Below are positions 18,921 through 26,670 of a stretch of DNA of 64,000 nucleotides, in pieces. The notes under the pieces are model-generated. The model saw only the letters and a program-made list of their open reading frames with translations, was not told the DNA's origin and made no database searches. Location: assembly GCF_037023745.1 (NCBI RefSeq), contig NZ_CP146101.1, positions 558,001 through 622,000 on the forward strand, written 5' to 3'. Within the stretch, counting starts at the first letter, position 1, and every line of letters starts with the position of its first letter. The stretch comes from Streptomyces sp. SCSIO 30461 (GTDB lineage: Bacteria; Actinomycetota; Actinomycetes; Streptomycetales; Streptomycetaceae). A program made the position numbers and the translations under genes.

Positions 18921-18935
18921 ATCGTGTCTCACGAT
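18921..18935. promoter_or_regulatory. Candidate operator upstream of the Cys leader peptide
   Basis: ATCGTG and CACGAT are exact inverted arms around TCT. The 15-base site lies 49 bases before the leader-peptide ATG. A degenerate relative in the other orientation, ATTGTGAGACA, lies about 110 bases upstream. A regulator binding site is inferred; no regulator is known to me for this motif. Confidence 0.45.
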
Positions 18936-18983
18936 ACGACACGCCGGTGACATGGCCGCCTCGTGCTCCCTACGATCGACACC

Positions 18984-19091
18984 ATGCAGCGAATTTCGAG
19001 CGGTCTCCTTTCCCGGGGACAGGCGGATCTCACGAAGCGGCGGGCAGTAGACCTGTGTCGCGTCGCCGCCATGCTCTGTCGCTCCTTCTGA
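18984..19091 (+). CDS. 35-aa Cys-containing leader peptide upstream of cysA
   Basis: A 35-codon frame whose C-terminal half reads AVDLCRVAAMLCRSF, the signature of actinobacterial putative leader peptides placed before sulfur-metabolism genes. Two Cys codons lie in the last 11 residues. Translation stalling at Cys codons when cysteinyl-tRNA is scarce could alter access to, or transcription of, the downstream sulfurtransferase gene, as shown for cysteine-rich upstream frames in mycobacteria. It ends 148 bases before cysA. The 18747-18983 stretch before it holds only candidate operator sequence. Confidence 0.78.
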   Translation: MQRISSGLLSRGQADLTKRRAVDLCRVAAMLCRSF

Positions 19092-19239
19092 GCGGGAGCC
19101 CTGCTTCCGCATCCCGGCCCTGTGGCGCCCATTCCGTCAGGGCCATCCGTGTGCCGCACGCCTTCTCGGCGTACCCGCAGGCACACATCGCGCATCGCCC
19201 GCGCACCACTCGCCGCACACTGCCCCGGAGGAGAACAGC

Positions 19240-20085
19240 ATGAGCCGCAGCGACGTCCTGGTAGACGCCGACTGGGTCGAGGCACACCTGGACGACCCGA
19301 AGGTCGTGCTTGTCGAGGTCGACGAGGACACCTCGGCGTACGACAAGAACCACATCAAGAACGCCGTCCGGATCGACTGGAAGAAGGACCTCCAGGACCC
19401 CGTCCGCCGTGACTTCGTCGATCAGGCCGGCTTCGAGGAGCTGCTGTCGAAGAAGGGCATCTCGAACGACGACACGGTCGTCCTCTACGGCGGCAACAAC
19501 AACTGGTTCGCCTCCTACGCCTACTGGTACTTCAAGCTCTACGGCCACCAGGACGTCCGCCTCCTCGACGGCGGCCGCAAGAAGTGGGAGCTCGACTCCC
19601 GCGATCTGGTGGACGGAGCGGACGTTCCGCAGCGGGCCGCCACCGACTACAAGGCCAAGGCCCAGGACGTGTCCATCCGGGCCTTCCGCGATGACGTGGT
19701 GGCCGCCATCGGCAACCAGAACCTGGTCGACGTGCGTTCGCCCGACGAGTTCAGCGGCAAGCTGCTGGCCCCGGCGCACCTCCCGCAGGAGCAGTCGCAG
19801 CGTCCCGGCCATGTGCCGAGCGCCCGCAACATCCCGTGGTCCAAGAACGCCAACGACGACGGCACCTTCAAGTCGGACGACGAGCTCAAGGCCCTCTATG
19901 CCGACGAGCAGGTCGACCTGGCCACCGACACCATCGCCTACTGCCGTATCGGTGAGCGTTCCGCGCTGACCTGGTTCGTGCTGCACGAGCTGCTCGGCGT
20001 CGAGAACGTCAAGAACTACGACGGCTCGTGGACCGAGTACGGCTCCCTCGTCGGCGTGCCGATCGAGCTCGGCGCGAACAAGTAA
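19240..20085 (+). CDS. cysA: Thiosulfate sulfurtransferase (rhodanese) CysA
   Basis: 281 aa, two rhodanese domains. The N-terminal domain is structural (VLVDADWVEAHL, YGGNNNWFASYAYWYFKLYG, VRLLDGGRKKWE) and the C-terminal one carries the catalytic loop CRIGERS with Cys235 in IAYCRIGERSALTW. It transfers sulfane sulfur from thiosulfate to thiols or cyanide. AGGAGAA precedes the ATG. It lies downstream of the Cys leader peptide and just upstream of the DUF1416 gene, the same order as cysA-sseC in mycobacteria. The name CysA here means the actinobacterial sulfurtransferase, not the sulfate-transporter ATPase. Confidence 0.93.
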   Translation: MSRSDVLVDADWVEAHLDDPKVVLVEVDEDTSAYDKNHIKNAVRIDWKKDLQDPVRRDFVDQAGFEELLSKKGISNDDTVVLYGGNNNWFASYAYWYFKLYGHQDVRLLDGGRKKWELDSRDLVDGADVPQRAATDYKAKAQDVSIRAFRDDVVAAIGNQNLVDVRSPDEFSGKLLAPAHLPQEQSQRPGHVPSARNIPWSKNANDDGTFKSDDELKALYADEQVDLATDTIAYCRIGERSALTWFVLHELLGVENVKNYDGSWTEYGSLVGVPIELGANK

Positions 20086-20154
20086 GCCCTGGCCCCAGGG
20101 ATCTCCCCGACCCCCGTCTTTCCCCGCTTACCCCCGACGTAAGGACAGAACAGC

Positions 20155-20442
20155 ATGTGTGGAGCGCAGGTCGGCGGCCCCGACGCCTCGACGATCAAGC
20201 CCGGTGAGACCACCATCCAGGGCCAGGTGACTCGCGACGGCGAGCCCGTCACCGGCTATGTGCGGCTGCTGGACTCGACCGGCGAGTTCACCGCCGAGGT
20301 CCCGACCTCGGCGACCGGACAGTTCCGCTTCTACGCGGCCGAGGGCACCTGGACCGTCCGTGCCCTCGTCCCGGGCGGCACGGCGGACCGTACGGTCGTC
20401 GCCCAGACCGGTGGCCTCGCCGAGGTGGCCATCGCGGTCTGA
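20155..20442 (+). CDS. DUF1416 (SseC-like) protein
   Basis: 95 aa beginning MCGAQVGGPDAS, with a beta-rich body (QGQVTRDGEPVTGYVRLLD, FRFYAAEGTWTVRALVPGG) like a small transthyretin or Ig-type fold. This is the DUF1416 family that follows cysA in mycobacteria, where it is called SseC. Its biochemical role is not established; a link to sulfur transfer is inferred from the constant pairing. TAAGGACAG precedes the ATG. The gap to cysA is 69 bases, so cotranscription is likely, and a strong hairpin follows. Confidence 0.88.
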   Translation: MCGAQVGGPDASTIKPGETTIQGQVTRDGEPVTGYVRLLDSTGEFTAEVPTSATGQFRFYAAEGTWTVRALVPGGTADRTVVAQTGGLAEVAIAV

Positions 20443-20490
20443 CGTCTTGCCCGTCCTGCCGTCGAACATCCGACGGCACGGCGAGAACGG

Positions 20491-20546
20491 GCCGGAGGGC
20501 CGCACCCCAGGGTTGGACGCCACTGGATGGGGTGCGGCCCTCCGGC
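20491..20546 (+). terminator. Long hairpin after the cysA-DUF1416 unit
   Basis: Perfect 19-bp arms at 20491-20509 and 20528-20546 (left arm begins GCCGGAGGGCCGC) with an 18-base loop and no U-run. It probably ends the sulfurtransferase transcript, just before the leaderless DUF3099 gene. Confidence 0.82.
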
Positions 20547-20593
20547 ATGTCCGCCGCATGTGCGGAGCGCGGGGGCGGACGTACGCTGGAATC

Positions 20594-20866
20594 ATGTACG
20601 CGCGGCGCCGTCACGCCTACTTCCTGATGATGGGCGGATGCCTCGTCCTCTTCGTATCCGCCGCTTTCGTACGCCTCTGGTCAGTGCCCGTCGCCGTCGG
20701 CATGTGCGCGGTGGCCATGGTGATCCCGCCGCTCGCGGCGGTGGTCGCCAATCGGCGCGGTCCTGATGACCGCTGGTGGGACGCCCCTTCGGGGGACCCG
20801 CAGTCCGACGAGTGGTGGGACGAGCTGGACGGCAAGCGCAAGCCGGGTTCGGGCCCACGTCAGTAG
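20594..20866 (+). CDS. DUF3099 membrane protein
   Basis: 90 aa with two membrane segments (YFLMMGGCLVLFVSAAFVRL and VAVGMCAVAMVIPPLAAVVA) and a Trp/Asp-rich cytoplasmic tail (DDRWWDAP, DEWWDELDG). The pattern is that of DUF3099 proteins in actinomycetes; function unknown. TACGCT lies six bases before the ATG with no ribosome-binding sequence, so its mRNA is probably leaderless. It stands between a terminator hairpin and the convergent DsrE gene. Confidence 0.82.
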   Translation: MYARRRHAYFLMMGGCLVLFVSAAFVRLWSVPVAVGMCAVAMVIPPLAAVVANRRGPDDRWWDAPSGDPQSDEWWDELDGKRKPGSGPRQ

Positions 20867-20937
20867 CCGGGCCCGGCCGGTGCCCCGGCAGGTCTTTGCG
20901 GCCGTATCTCAAGAGACGAGTGCCTACGGGACAGCTC

Positions 20938-21300
20938 TCAGTAGACGAGCGCCTGGACGCCGTCCCCCAAGGCCTCGCTCACGAAAACCTGCGCACCGGC
21001 GATCCGTACGCCCTCGATCACGTCCTTCTCGGTGATCTCCCGCCGGGCCGCGCACTGGGTGCACAGCGTGATCCCACCCGCCGCCAGGATCGAATCGATC
21101 AGATCCGGCAGCGGCGCGGCATGCGGCAGCTCGAACTCGGCGGCCCCCCCGGGCAGCGCGAACCACGAGGACTCACCGGTCAGCCAGAGTGAGACCTCCA
21201 CCCCGCTGGCCACGGCGACGGCCGCGACTGTGAAGGCCTGAGAACAGCGCTCGGGGGCGTCGGCCCCGGCGGTCACCTTGATCACGAGCTTCTTCGCCAT
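20938..21300 (-). CDS. DsrE/DsrF-like sulfur relay family protein
   Basis: 120 aa. Rossmann-like DsrE pattern: KKLVIKVTAGADAPERCSQAF, VAAVAVASGVEVSLWLTGES, then ITLCTQCAARR with two Cys in a CTQC motif and ILGA-type ending. DsrE proteins move persulfide sulfur between enzymes; the CxxC pair could be redox active or bind metal. It is convergent with the DUF3099 gene and divergent from the three-gene membrane operon. The location near cysA fits sulfur metabolism, but the partner is unknown. Confidence 0.82.
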   Translation of the reverse strand: MAKKLVIKVTAGADAPERCSQAFTVAAVAVASGVEVSLWLTGESSWFALPGGAAEFELPHAAPLPDLIDSILAAGGITLCTQCAARREITEKDVIEGVRIAGAQVFVSEALGDGVQALVY

Positions 21301-21426
21301 ATGCCGAACTGTAATGCGCACTCCTACAACCTTGGCCGAGGGGCATGGGTCGTTTGATTGAGCGCGGACAACGACCTTTCTTTGCGCGCGGAACCGATCG
21401 ACCATGACCATGGGGGGACCTTCCTT

Positions 21427-22308
21427 TTGGACACGCAGGACACCGGCAGCCCCGGCACGCCGCCGCAGGCCGCGCCGCCGGAGCAGGGGCAGCGAGATCA
21501 CCAGCCGGAGCAGGGGCAGCAGCCGCAACAGGCACCGGCGGAGCAGCCGGCGATCGTTCCGGAACCCGTCGACGCCGGTACGGGGCGCCGGGCGCGACGC
21601 CGTGGCAGGACGGCGCTGCTCATCGCCGTCGCGGCCGTCGTCGGTATCGCCGGCGGGACGGCCGTCGGCTACGGCATCCAGGCCGAACGCGAGCCGACAC
21701 CGCTCCCGGTGCTGATCCAGGCGGGTCTGACCTACCCGGCCAAGCCGCTCCCGGCCGACGCGCGGCCGGTGCCGCTGAGTGCCGATGAGGACCACCAGGT
21801 CAAGACGGACGGCGATCTGCGCAAACTGCTGCTGTCCAAGCCGTCGGGCGCCCGTAAGGGCGTCAGTTGCCCGGACAACGGCTGGATGAACCCCGTGTCC
21901 TACGCGGAGATGTACCGGGACGAGGGCTACATGCTCGAATTCATGATGGAGTCCGACCTCCGCCGGGTGGCCTGCGCCTCCTGGGAACAGGGCGAGTACA
22001 AGAGCACGTTCATCCAACTCGTCCAGTTCCGCACGGCCGCCGATGCGAACGTGCATGCGACCGGGCAGCTGCGCTACGTGGCCGGCGAGGATGAGAGCAG
22101 CGACTCGGGCGATCCGCTCAAGGGCAGCGGCAACGGACGCTACGCCGCCTCCAAGCTCAAGAAGGAGCCCGGCTACCTGCAGATGTACCGGGCGCGGGCT
22201 GTATTCCAGCGCGGCAATGTGATGGTCGACATCTATGTGTTCGACACCAAGCGCATCAGCAAGAACGAGATCCGCACCCTCGCCGAGCGACAGCTGGAGC
22301 GCCTGTGA
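21427..22308 (+). CDS. Membrane-anchored extracytoplasmic protein, first of three paralogues
   Basis: About 293 aa from the TTG at 21427, which has GGGGGGAC seven bases before it; an in-frame TTG at 21358 would add 23 residues. A Gln/Pro-rich cytoplasmic part is followed by RRARRRGR, one membrane segment (TALLIAVAAVVGIAGGTAVGYGI) and an outside domain with LRKLLLSKPSG, a Cys pair, GEYKSTFIQLVQF and LERL at the end. No enzyme motif is visible. The stop overlaps the next gene by GTGA. It shares layout and the LRKLLLxxPSG motif with the two following proteins, so the set arose by duplication. Confidence 0.75.
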   Translation: MDTQDTGSPGTPPQAAPPEQGQRDHQPEQGQQPQQAPAEQPAIVPEPVDAGTGRRARRRGRTALLIAVAAVVGIAGGTAVGYGIQAEREPTPLPVLIQAGLTYPAKPLPADARPVPLSADEDHQVKTDGDLRKLLLSKPSGARKGVSCPDNGWMNPVSYAEMYRDEGYMLEFMMESDLRRVACASWEQGEYKSTFIQLVQFRTAADANVHATGQLRYVAGEDESSDSGDPLKGSGNGRYAASKLKKEPGYLQMYRARAVFQRGNVMVDIYVFDTKRISKNEIRTLAERQLERL

Positions 22309-23258
22309 ACCCCGAGACGCCCGAGACACCCAAGACGTCAGTGACGCCCAAGGCGCCCGGGAACGCCGAGAACAAGGACCGGGAGCCCGCACACCCCCGG
22401 CAACCGCAGTCCGCGGAGCCGGTGGCGTCCGAACCCGTGGCGGGCGAGCCGGTGGTGCCCGTGCTCGCGGGGCCCGCGGGCCAGGCGGCGCCCTCGCGTG
22501 CCCGCCGGCGTCTGATGCTCGCGCTCCCCGCCGTGCTCTCCGCCTGCGCCATAGCCGCGGCCGGCGTCTACACCAAGCTGACCGTCGACCGTGCCGACCG
22601 GACCGTGCCGACCACCCTGTGGGCCGAGAGCACCGGCAAGCCCGCCGATGACCCGGCGGGGGATGTGGCCCGTGGGCGGCACTCGACGCCCTTGAGCAAG
22701 CTGCTGCTGCCCGTCCCGAGCGGGTACCGCCTCGGCCCTGACATGGACGCGTACGGCAACGACAGCGAGATCGGCGGCAAGGAAGCAGCCGCCCTCATCA
22801 AGGACGAGGCCTCCGGCATGTCCGCCAAGCAGCGCCGTGAGTTCGGCAAGAGGATCGACCGGATGGGCGTCCAGGGTGTCGCCATGCGCTCCTTCGTCTC
22901 CGAGGAGAACGACCTCGTCATCGAGGTGTCGATCGTCCGGATGAAGGACAAGAAGCGGATCCACGATCTGTTCGCGCTCAAGAAGGAACTGGCCGACTTC
23001 CTGGAGTTCGACAAGGGCCCGGCGATCAAGGGCCACAAGAAGTCGGCCTGCTTCCTCCTGCCCGAGCAGTCCGTCGAGGACGCCGACAGGGGCAAGGAGC
23101 GGAAGTCCAAGCTCGCCGGAATGTCGTGCTCCGCCTATGACTCCGAGCTCCATGTGAGCGTCGCGGCGTACGGGACCAAGCCGTTCGACAAGTCCGCCGT
23201 CGCCGAGCTGGTGAAGAAGCAGCTCGACCACATCGCGTCCCCGGGGGAGTACGTATGA
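22305..23258 (+). CDS. Membrane-anchored extracytoplasmic protein, second of three paralogues
   Basis: 317 aa from GTG. A Pro/Glu/Thr-rich cytoplasmic segment leads to ARRRLMLALPAVLSACAIAAAG (membrane) and an outside domain with LSKLLLPVPSGYRLGPDMDAYG, KRIDRMGVQGVAMRSF, a conserved Cys pair (ACFL and GMSCSA) and a helical KQLDHIASPGEYV end. It overlaps its neighbours on both sides by 4 bases, so the three proteins should be made in equal amounts and may form one complex. Function unknown; the motif after the membrane segment is shared with the other two. Confidence 0.78.
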   Translation: MNPETPETPKTSVTPKAPGNAENKDREPAHPRQPQSAEPVASEPVAGEPVVPVLAGPAGQAAPSRARRRLMLALPAVLSACAIAAAGVYTKLTVDRADRTVPTTLWAESTGKPADDPAGDVARGRHSTPLSKLLLPVPSGYRLGPDMDAYGNDSEIGGKEAAALIKDEASGMSAKQRREFGKRIDRMGVQGVAMRSFVSEENDLVIEVSIVRMKDKKRIHDLFALKKELADFLEFDKGPAIKGHKKSACFLLPEQSVEDADRGKERKSKLAGMSCSAYDSELHVSVAAYGTKPFDKSAVAELVKKQLDHIASPGEYV

Positions 23259-24175
23259 CCGAGCCGACAACCGAGGTGCCGGAGGCGACCCGGGTCACGG
23301 AGGTGCCCGACGTGCGCGAGGCGCCCGAGGTGAGCCAGGCCGGCCAGGGGTCCGCGAGCGCGCTGAACGCGCCTCCGATGCCGGCGGCACCGCCCGCGGT
23401 GCCCGCTGCCCCTGCCCCCGCACGCGACCGCCGGGTTCTCCGTGCCGTGGCTCGCTGGACCGCCGTCGTGCTCGTCTGCGGCGGGCTGGGCGCCGGCAGC
23501 GCGGTCGGCATCGCCTCCATGGAGCGCACGGATGTACCGGGCCTCGCCACCGAGAGTGACGGGCGCTGGGACTACCCCCGACTGTCGCTGCCCGCGCTGC
23601 CGCAGGGCACTCCCCGCCCGTTCAACGAGGGGAACGTGCTGGAGGTCCACCACGCCGACCTGCGGAAACTCGTCCTGCCCGCCCCGGCAGGGGCGATCGC
23701 GGACGAGAAGCTGACCGGCGGTTGGGTGCCGGCGGAGCGCTACCTGGCCGAGTACCCCGCCGCCAAGCGGGCAGAGCTGGGGACGGAGCTCAAGGACCAC
23801 GGTGTCCGGCATATCGCGGCCCGGGCCTGGAGCATGCCGGACGGTACGTCCGCGCGCGTGTATCTGCTCCGGTTCGACTCCGCTGACACCGCCGCCGAGT
23901 ACAACGACCTCCTGGTGCTGCCGACGGAGCCGGAGGTGCCCCTGCTGAACGCGCCGGTGTCCGGTCTCGACCTGCAGTGGAAGGTGCCGCCCGGCAATTC
24001 CCCGACCGTCTCGTTCGTCTTCGAGGAGAAAGCCCCGGCGGGAGCACAGGACGTCCGCCACGCGTACATCCTCGCGGGCGACACCCTGGCGTTCGTCATC
24101 CACGAACGGAAGGGGAAGGCCGCCGAGATCCCCTTCCACCAGACGCTCGTGCTCCAGAACCAGCTGCTCGGCTGA
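23255..24175 (+). CDS. Membrane-anchored extracytoplasmic protein, third of three paralogues
   Basis: 306 aa. The N-terminus is a run of Glu-Val-Pro repeats, then a Pro/Ala stretch, RDRRVLRAVARW, one membrane segment (TAVVLVCGGLGAGSAVGIAS) and an outside domain with LRKLVLPAPAGAIADEKL, HGVRHIAARAWSM and VYLLRFDSADTAAEYND. It resembles the previous two in layout and in the LRKLxLPxPxG motif but lacks the Cys pair. Start ATG overlaps the previous stop (ATGA). Possible roles include sensing or binding a secreted molecule, but the sequence does not show this. Confidence 0.78.
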   Translation: MTEPTTEVPEATRVTEVPDVREAPEVSQAGQGSASALNAPPMPAAPPAVPAAPAPARDRRVLRAVARWTAVVLVCGGLGAGSAVGIASMERTDVPGLATESDGRWDYPRLSLPALPQGTPRPFNEGNVLEVHHADLRKLVLPAPAGAIADEKLTGGWVPAERYLAEYPAAKRAELGTELKDHGVRHIAARAWSMPDGTSARVYLLRFDSADTAAEYNDLLVLPTEPEVPLLNAPVSGLDLQWKVPPGNSPTVSFVFEEKAPAGAQDVRHAYILAGDTLAFVIHERKGKAAEIPFHQTLVLQNQLLG

Positions 24176-24278
24176 GCGCGCGGCGCCGACGCGCTGACCT
24201 CGCAGTGAGGGCCGGACTCCCGCCTACTAAGCTGGAGCCCGGCCCGTACTGCTCGCACCGCTCATCCGAGGAGCACCC

Positions 24279-24377
24279 GTGATCATTTTCTTCGAGATCC
24301 TGCTGGCGCTGGTCTGCGTCGGCGTGCTCGCCTTCACCGCTCTGGCCGTGAAGAAGCTGTACCAGGGCCAGCGCTGA
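24279..24377 (+). CDS. 32-aa single-span membrane mini-protein
   Basis: Starts with GTG, preceded by GAGGAGCACCC. It reads as one hydrophobic helix (IIFFEILLALVCVGVLAF) followed by a basic tail, AVKKLYQGQR. Length, a good ribosome-binding site and the clean amphipathic end argue that it is real. Mini-proteins of this type often bind larger membrane proteins. It lies between the three-paralogue operon and the nitrobindin-like gene. No assigned function. Confidence 0.65.
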   Translation: MIIFFEILLALVCVGVLAFTALAVKKLYQGQR

Positions 24378-24473
24378 AGCAGACCGGGTAGCCCGTACGG
24401 CCGCAGCAGCCGTACCGCCCGCCAGCCGTATCCACCCGCATCACTCGCCTCGCAGAGATCGCCAGAGACACCC

Positions 24474-25046
24474 ATGATCGAGATCCCGTCCGACCTCAAT
24501 CCCGACCTCGTCCCCCTCGCGTTCCTGCTCGGTACGTGGGAGGGCGCGGGCGTCTCGGACTTCCCGGGCGCCGAGAAGTGCAACTTCGGCCAGTCGGTGA
24601 CGTTCAGCCATGACGGCCGGGACTTCATCGAGTACGTCTCGCACTCCTGGGTCCTCGACTCCGAGGGCAAGAAGGTCAAGCCGCTGGAGTCCGAGTCCGG
24701 CTACTGGCGTATCGACAAGGAGCGCAAGGTCGAGGTCGTGATGGTCCGCGACCAGGGCATCGTGGAGATCTGGTACGGCGAGCTCGCCGACCAGAAGCCG
24801 CAGATCGACCTGGCGACCGACGCGGTGGCGCGGACCGCCGCCTCCGGCCCGTACAGCGGTGGCAAGCGGCTGTACGGCTACGTCAAGGGCGATCTGATGT
24901 GGGTCGGCGAGAAGGCCACCCCGGAGGTGCCGCTGCGGCCCTACATGTCCGCGCACCTCAAGAAGGTGGTCACGCCCGAGCAGGTCGAGCAGTGGGCGAA
25001 GGACCTCGGGGACCTGCCGGACGACGGGATCGCCTTCTTCAGGTAG
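24474..25046 (+). CDS. Nitrobindin-like heme-binding beta-barrel protein (FABP family)
   Basis: 190 aa. The family signature GTWEGAG near the N-terminus (LAFLLGTWEGAGVSDF), then a beta-barrel pattern with FGQSVTFSHDGRDFIEYVS, ESGYWRI, and a C-terminal His region (YMSAHLKKV) that in this family supplies the heme ligand. Nitrobindins bind ferric heme and convert peroxynitrite to nitrate. The next gene is the nickel-responsive regulator nur, so a redox or metal theme is possible. Start ATG at 24474 gives the usual N-terminus. Confidence 0.85.
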   Translation: MIEIPSDLNPDLVPLAFLLGTWEGAGVSDFPGAEKCNFGQSVTFSHDGRDFIEYVSHSWVLDSEGKKVKPLESESGYWRIDKERKVEVVMVRDQGIVEIWYGELADQKPQIDLATDAVARTAASGPYSGGKRLYGYVKGDLMWVGEKATPEVPLRPYMSAHLKKVVTPEQVEQWAKDLGDLPDDGIAFFR

Positions 25047-25095
25047 GCACACACGTTCACATGGGCGTGCCGGCCCCCGCGCCTACACTGGGGTC

Positions 25096-25533
25096 GTGGT
25101 GAGCACCGACTGGAAGAGCGACCTGCGGCAGCGTGGCTACCGGCTGACTCCACAGCGCCAGCTTGTACTCGAGGCTGTCGACACCCTGGAGCACGCGACA
25201 CCCGACGACATCCTCGTCGAGGTGCGCAAGACGGCGTCCGGGATCAACATCTCCACGGTCTACCGGACACTGGAGCTCCTTGAGGAACTCGGCCTGGTCT
25301 CTCACGCCCATCTGGGCCACGGTGCGCCGACCTACCATCTGGCCGACCGCCATCACCATCTGCATCTGGTCTGCCGGGACTGCACCGACGTCATCGAGGC
25401 GGATGTGGAGGTCGCGGCCGACTTCACCGCGAAGCTGCTGGACACCTTCGGTTTCGACACCGACATGAAGCACTTCGCGATCTTCGGGCGGTGCCGTGAC
25501 TGCGCCGCGAAGGCAGCGGCGGACGGGTCGTAG
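25096..25533 (+). CDS. nur: Fur-family regulator, Nur (nickel uptake regulator)
   Basis: 145 aa. The sequence matches the Streptomyces Nur protein as I know it: STDWKSDLRQRGYRLTPQRQ, winged helix ISTVYRTLELLEELGLV, metal region HLGHGAPTYHLADRHHHLHLVCRDC and a second Cys pair CRDC near the C-terminus. Nur represses nickel transport genes and the iron superoxide dismutase when nickel is plentiful. TACACT six bases before the GTG at 25096 with no ribosome-binding site points to a leaderless mRNA; a second GTG follows directly. The symbol rests on recall of S. coelicolor Nur. Confidence 0.88.
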   Translation: MVSTDWKSDLRQRGYRLTPQRQLVLEAVDTLEHATPDDILVEVRKTASGINISTVYRTLELLEELGLVSHAHLGHGAPTYHLADRHHHLHLVCRDCTDVIEADVEVAADFTAKLLDTFGFDTDMKHFAIFGRCRDCAAKAAADGS

Positions 25534-25655
25534 CCTCTGGCCCGGCGGTCGTAGCCCCTGGTCCGGCGGTCGTGGGCGTGGGCCGGGCCAACCGCCGTGG
25601 GCGCTGGTCCGGCCACCCGTCGTAGGCCTGGAGCCGGCCGGTCGTAGGCTTGGCC
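25505..25655. repeat. Imperfect ~21-bp repeats between nur and ygfZ
   Basis: About six degenerate units built on CCGGCGGTCGTAGCCCCTGG run from the end of nur to the ygfZ promoter. Units vary in length from 18 to 25 bases. The last unit supplies the TAGGCT that serves as the ygfZ -10 hexamer. Confidence 0.6.
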
Positions 25656-25656
25656 C

Positions 25657-26634
25657 ATGCAGCGATCGATGATCAGCCCTCTGCTGTCCCTGCCGGGTGC
25701 CGTTCCCGCCGAGGGACGCGACGAAGGCGTTGCCGCACACTACGGCGATCTTTTCCGCGAGCAGCGCGCCCTCGCGGACGGCAGCGGTTTCGTGGACCTC
25801 TCGCACCGAGGAGTCGTCACCGTGTCCGGCAGTGACCGGCTCAGCTGGCTGCATCTGCTGCTCACCCAGCACATGACCGAGCTCCCCGTGGGCCAGGCGA
25901 CCGAGGCGCTGATCCTGTCCGCCAACGGACACATCGAGCACGCGCTCTCCCTCGTGGACGACGGCGAGACGGTGTGGGCGCATGTCGAACCGGGCACGCA
26001 GGACGCGCTGATCGCGTATCTGGAGTCGATGAAGTTCTTCTACCGGGTGGAGGTGGCCGACCGTACGGACGAGTTCGCCGTCGTGTATCTGCCCGCCGGT
26101 TCGATCGCCGAAGTCGCCGACGGGGTCGTCGTACGCGAGACCCCGCAGGGCCGTGACCTGTTCCTGCCGAGGGGCGACCTGGAGGCGTACGCGGCGGCCA
26201 ACGGCCCGGCGGCGGGTGTGCTGGCGTACGAGGCGCTGCGCGTCGAGGCCCACCGGCCGCGGCTCGGCTTCGAGACCGACCACCGGACGATCCCGCACGA
26301 GATCGGGCTGATCGGCAGCGCGGTGCACCTCCAGAAGGGCTGCTACCGGGGTCAGGAGACCGTGGCGCGCGTCCACAACCTGGGGAAGCCGCCGCGGCGG
26401 CTGGTGTTCCTGCACCTGGACGGCAGCGAGGTGCACCTACCGGGGCACGGCGCGCCGGTCCGCCTGGCAGCGGACGGTGAGGACGGGCGGCAGCTGGGCT
26501 TCGTCACGACTTCGGCTCGCCATCACGAGCTGGGTCCGATCGCGCTGGCGCTGGTCAAGCGGAACGTACCCGTGGACGCGGAGCTGCTGGCGGGGAACAC
26601 GGCGGCGGCGCAGGAGACCGTCGTCGAGCCATAG
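25657..26634 (+). CDS. ygfZ: YgfZ/GcvT-like folate-binding protein
   Basis: 325 aa. The family motif KGCYRGQETVARVHNLGKPPRR is present (K-G-C-Y-x-G-Q-E) around residue 225, with a GcvT-like fold: FVDLSHRGVVTVSGSDRLSWLH near the N-terminus and LGFVTTSARHHELGPIALALV near the end. YgfZ proteins bind tetrahydrofolate and help maintain iron-sulfur enzymes such as MiaB. TAGGCT lies six bases before the ATG, so a leaderless mRNA is likely. It is convergent with dtd with a 36-base gap. Confidence 0.9.
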   Translation: MQRSMISPLLSLPGAVPAEGRDEGVAAHYGDLFREQRALADGSGFVDLSHRGVVTVSGSDRLSWLHLLLTQHMTELPVGQATEALILSANGHIEHALSLVDDGETVWAHVEPGTQDALIAYLESMKFFYRVEVADRTDEFAVVYLPAGSIAEVADGVVVRETPQGRDLFLPRGDLEAYAAANGPAAGVLAYEALRVEAHRPRLGFETDHRTIPHEIGLIGSAVHLQKGCYRGQETVARVHNLGKPPRRLVFLHLDGSEVHLPGHGAPVRLAADGEDGRQLGFVTTSARHHELGPIALALVKRNVPVDAELLAGNTAAAQETVVEP

Positions 26635-26670
26635 GCCGTGTCGAGGAGGCGGGGAGGCGAGCAGACGGGC

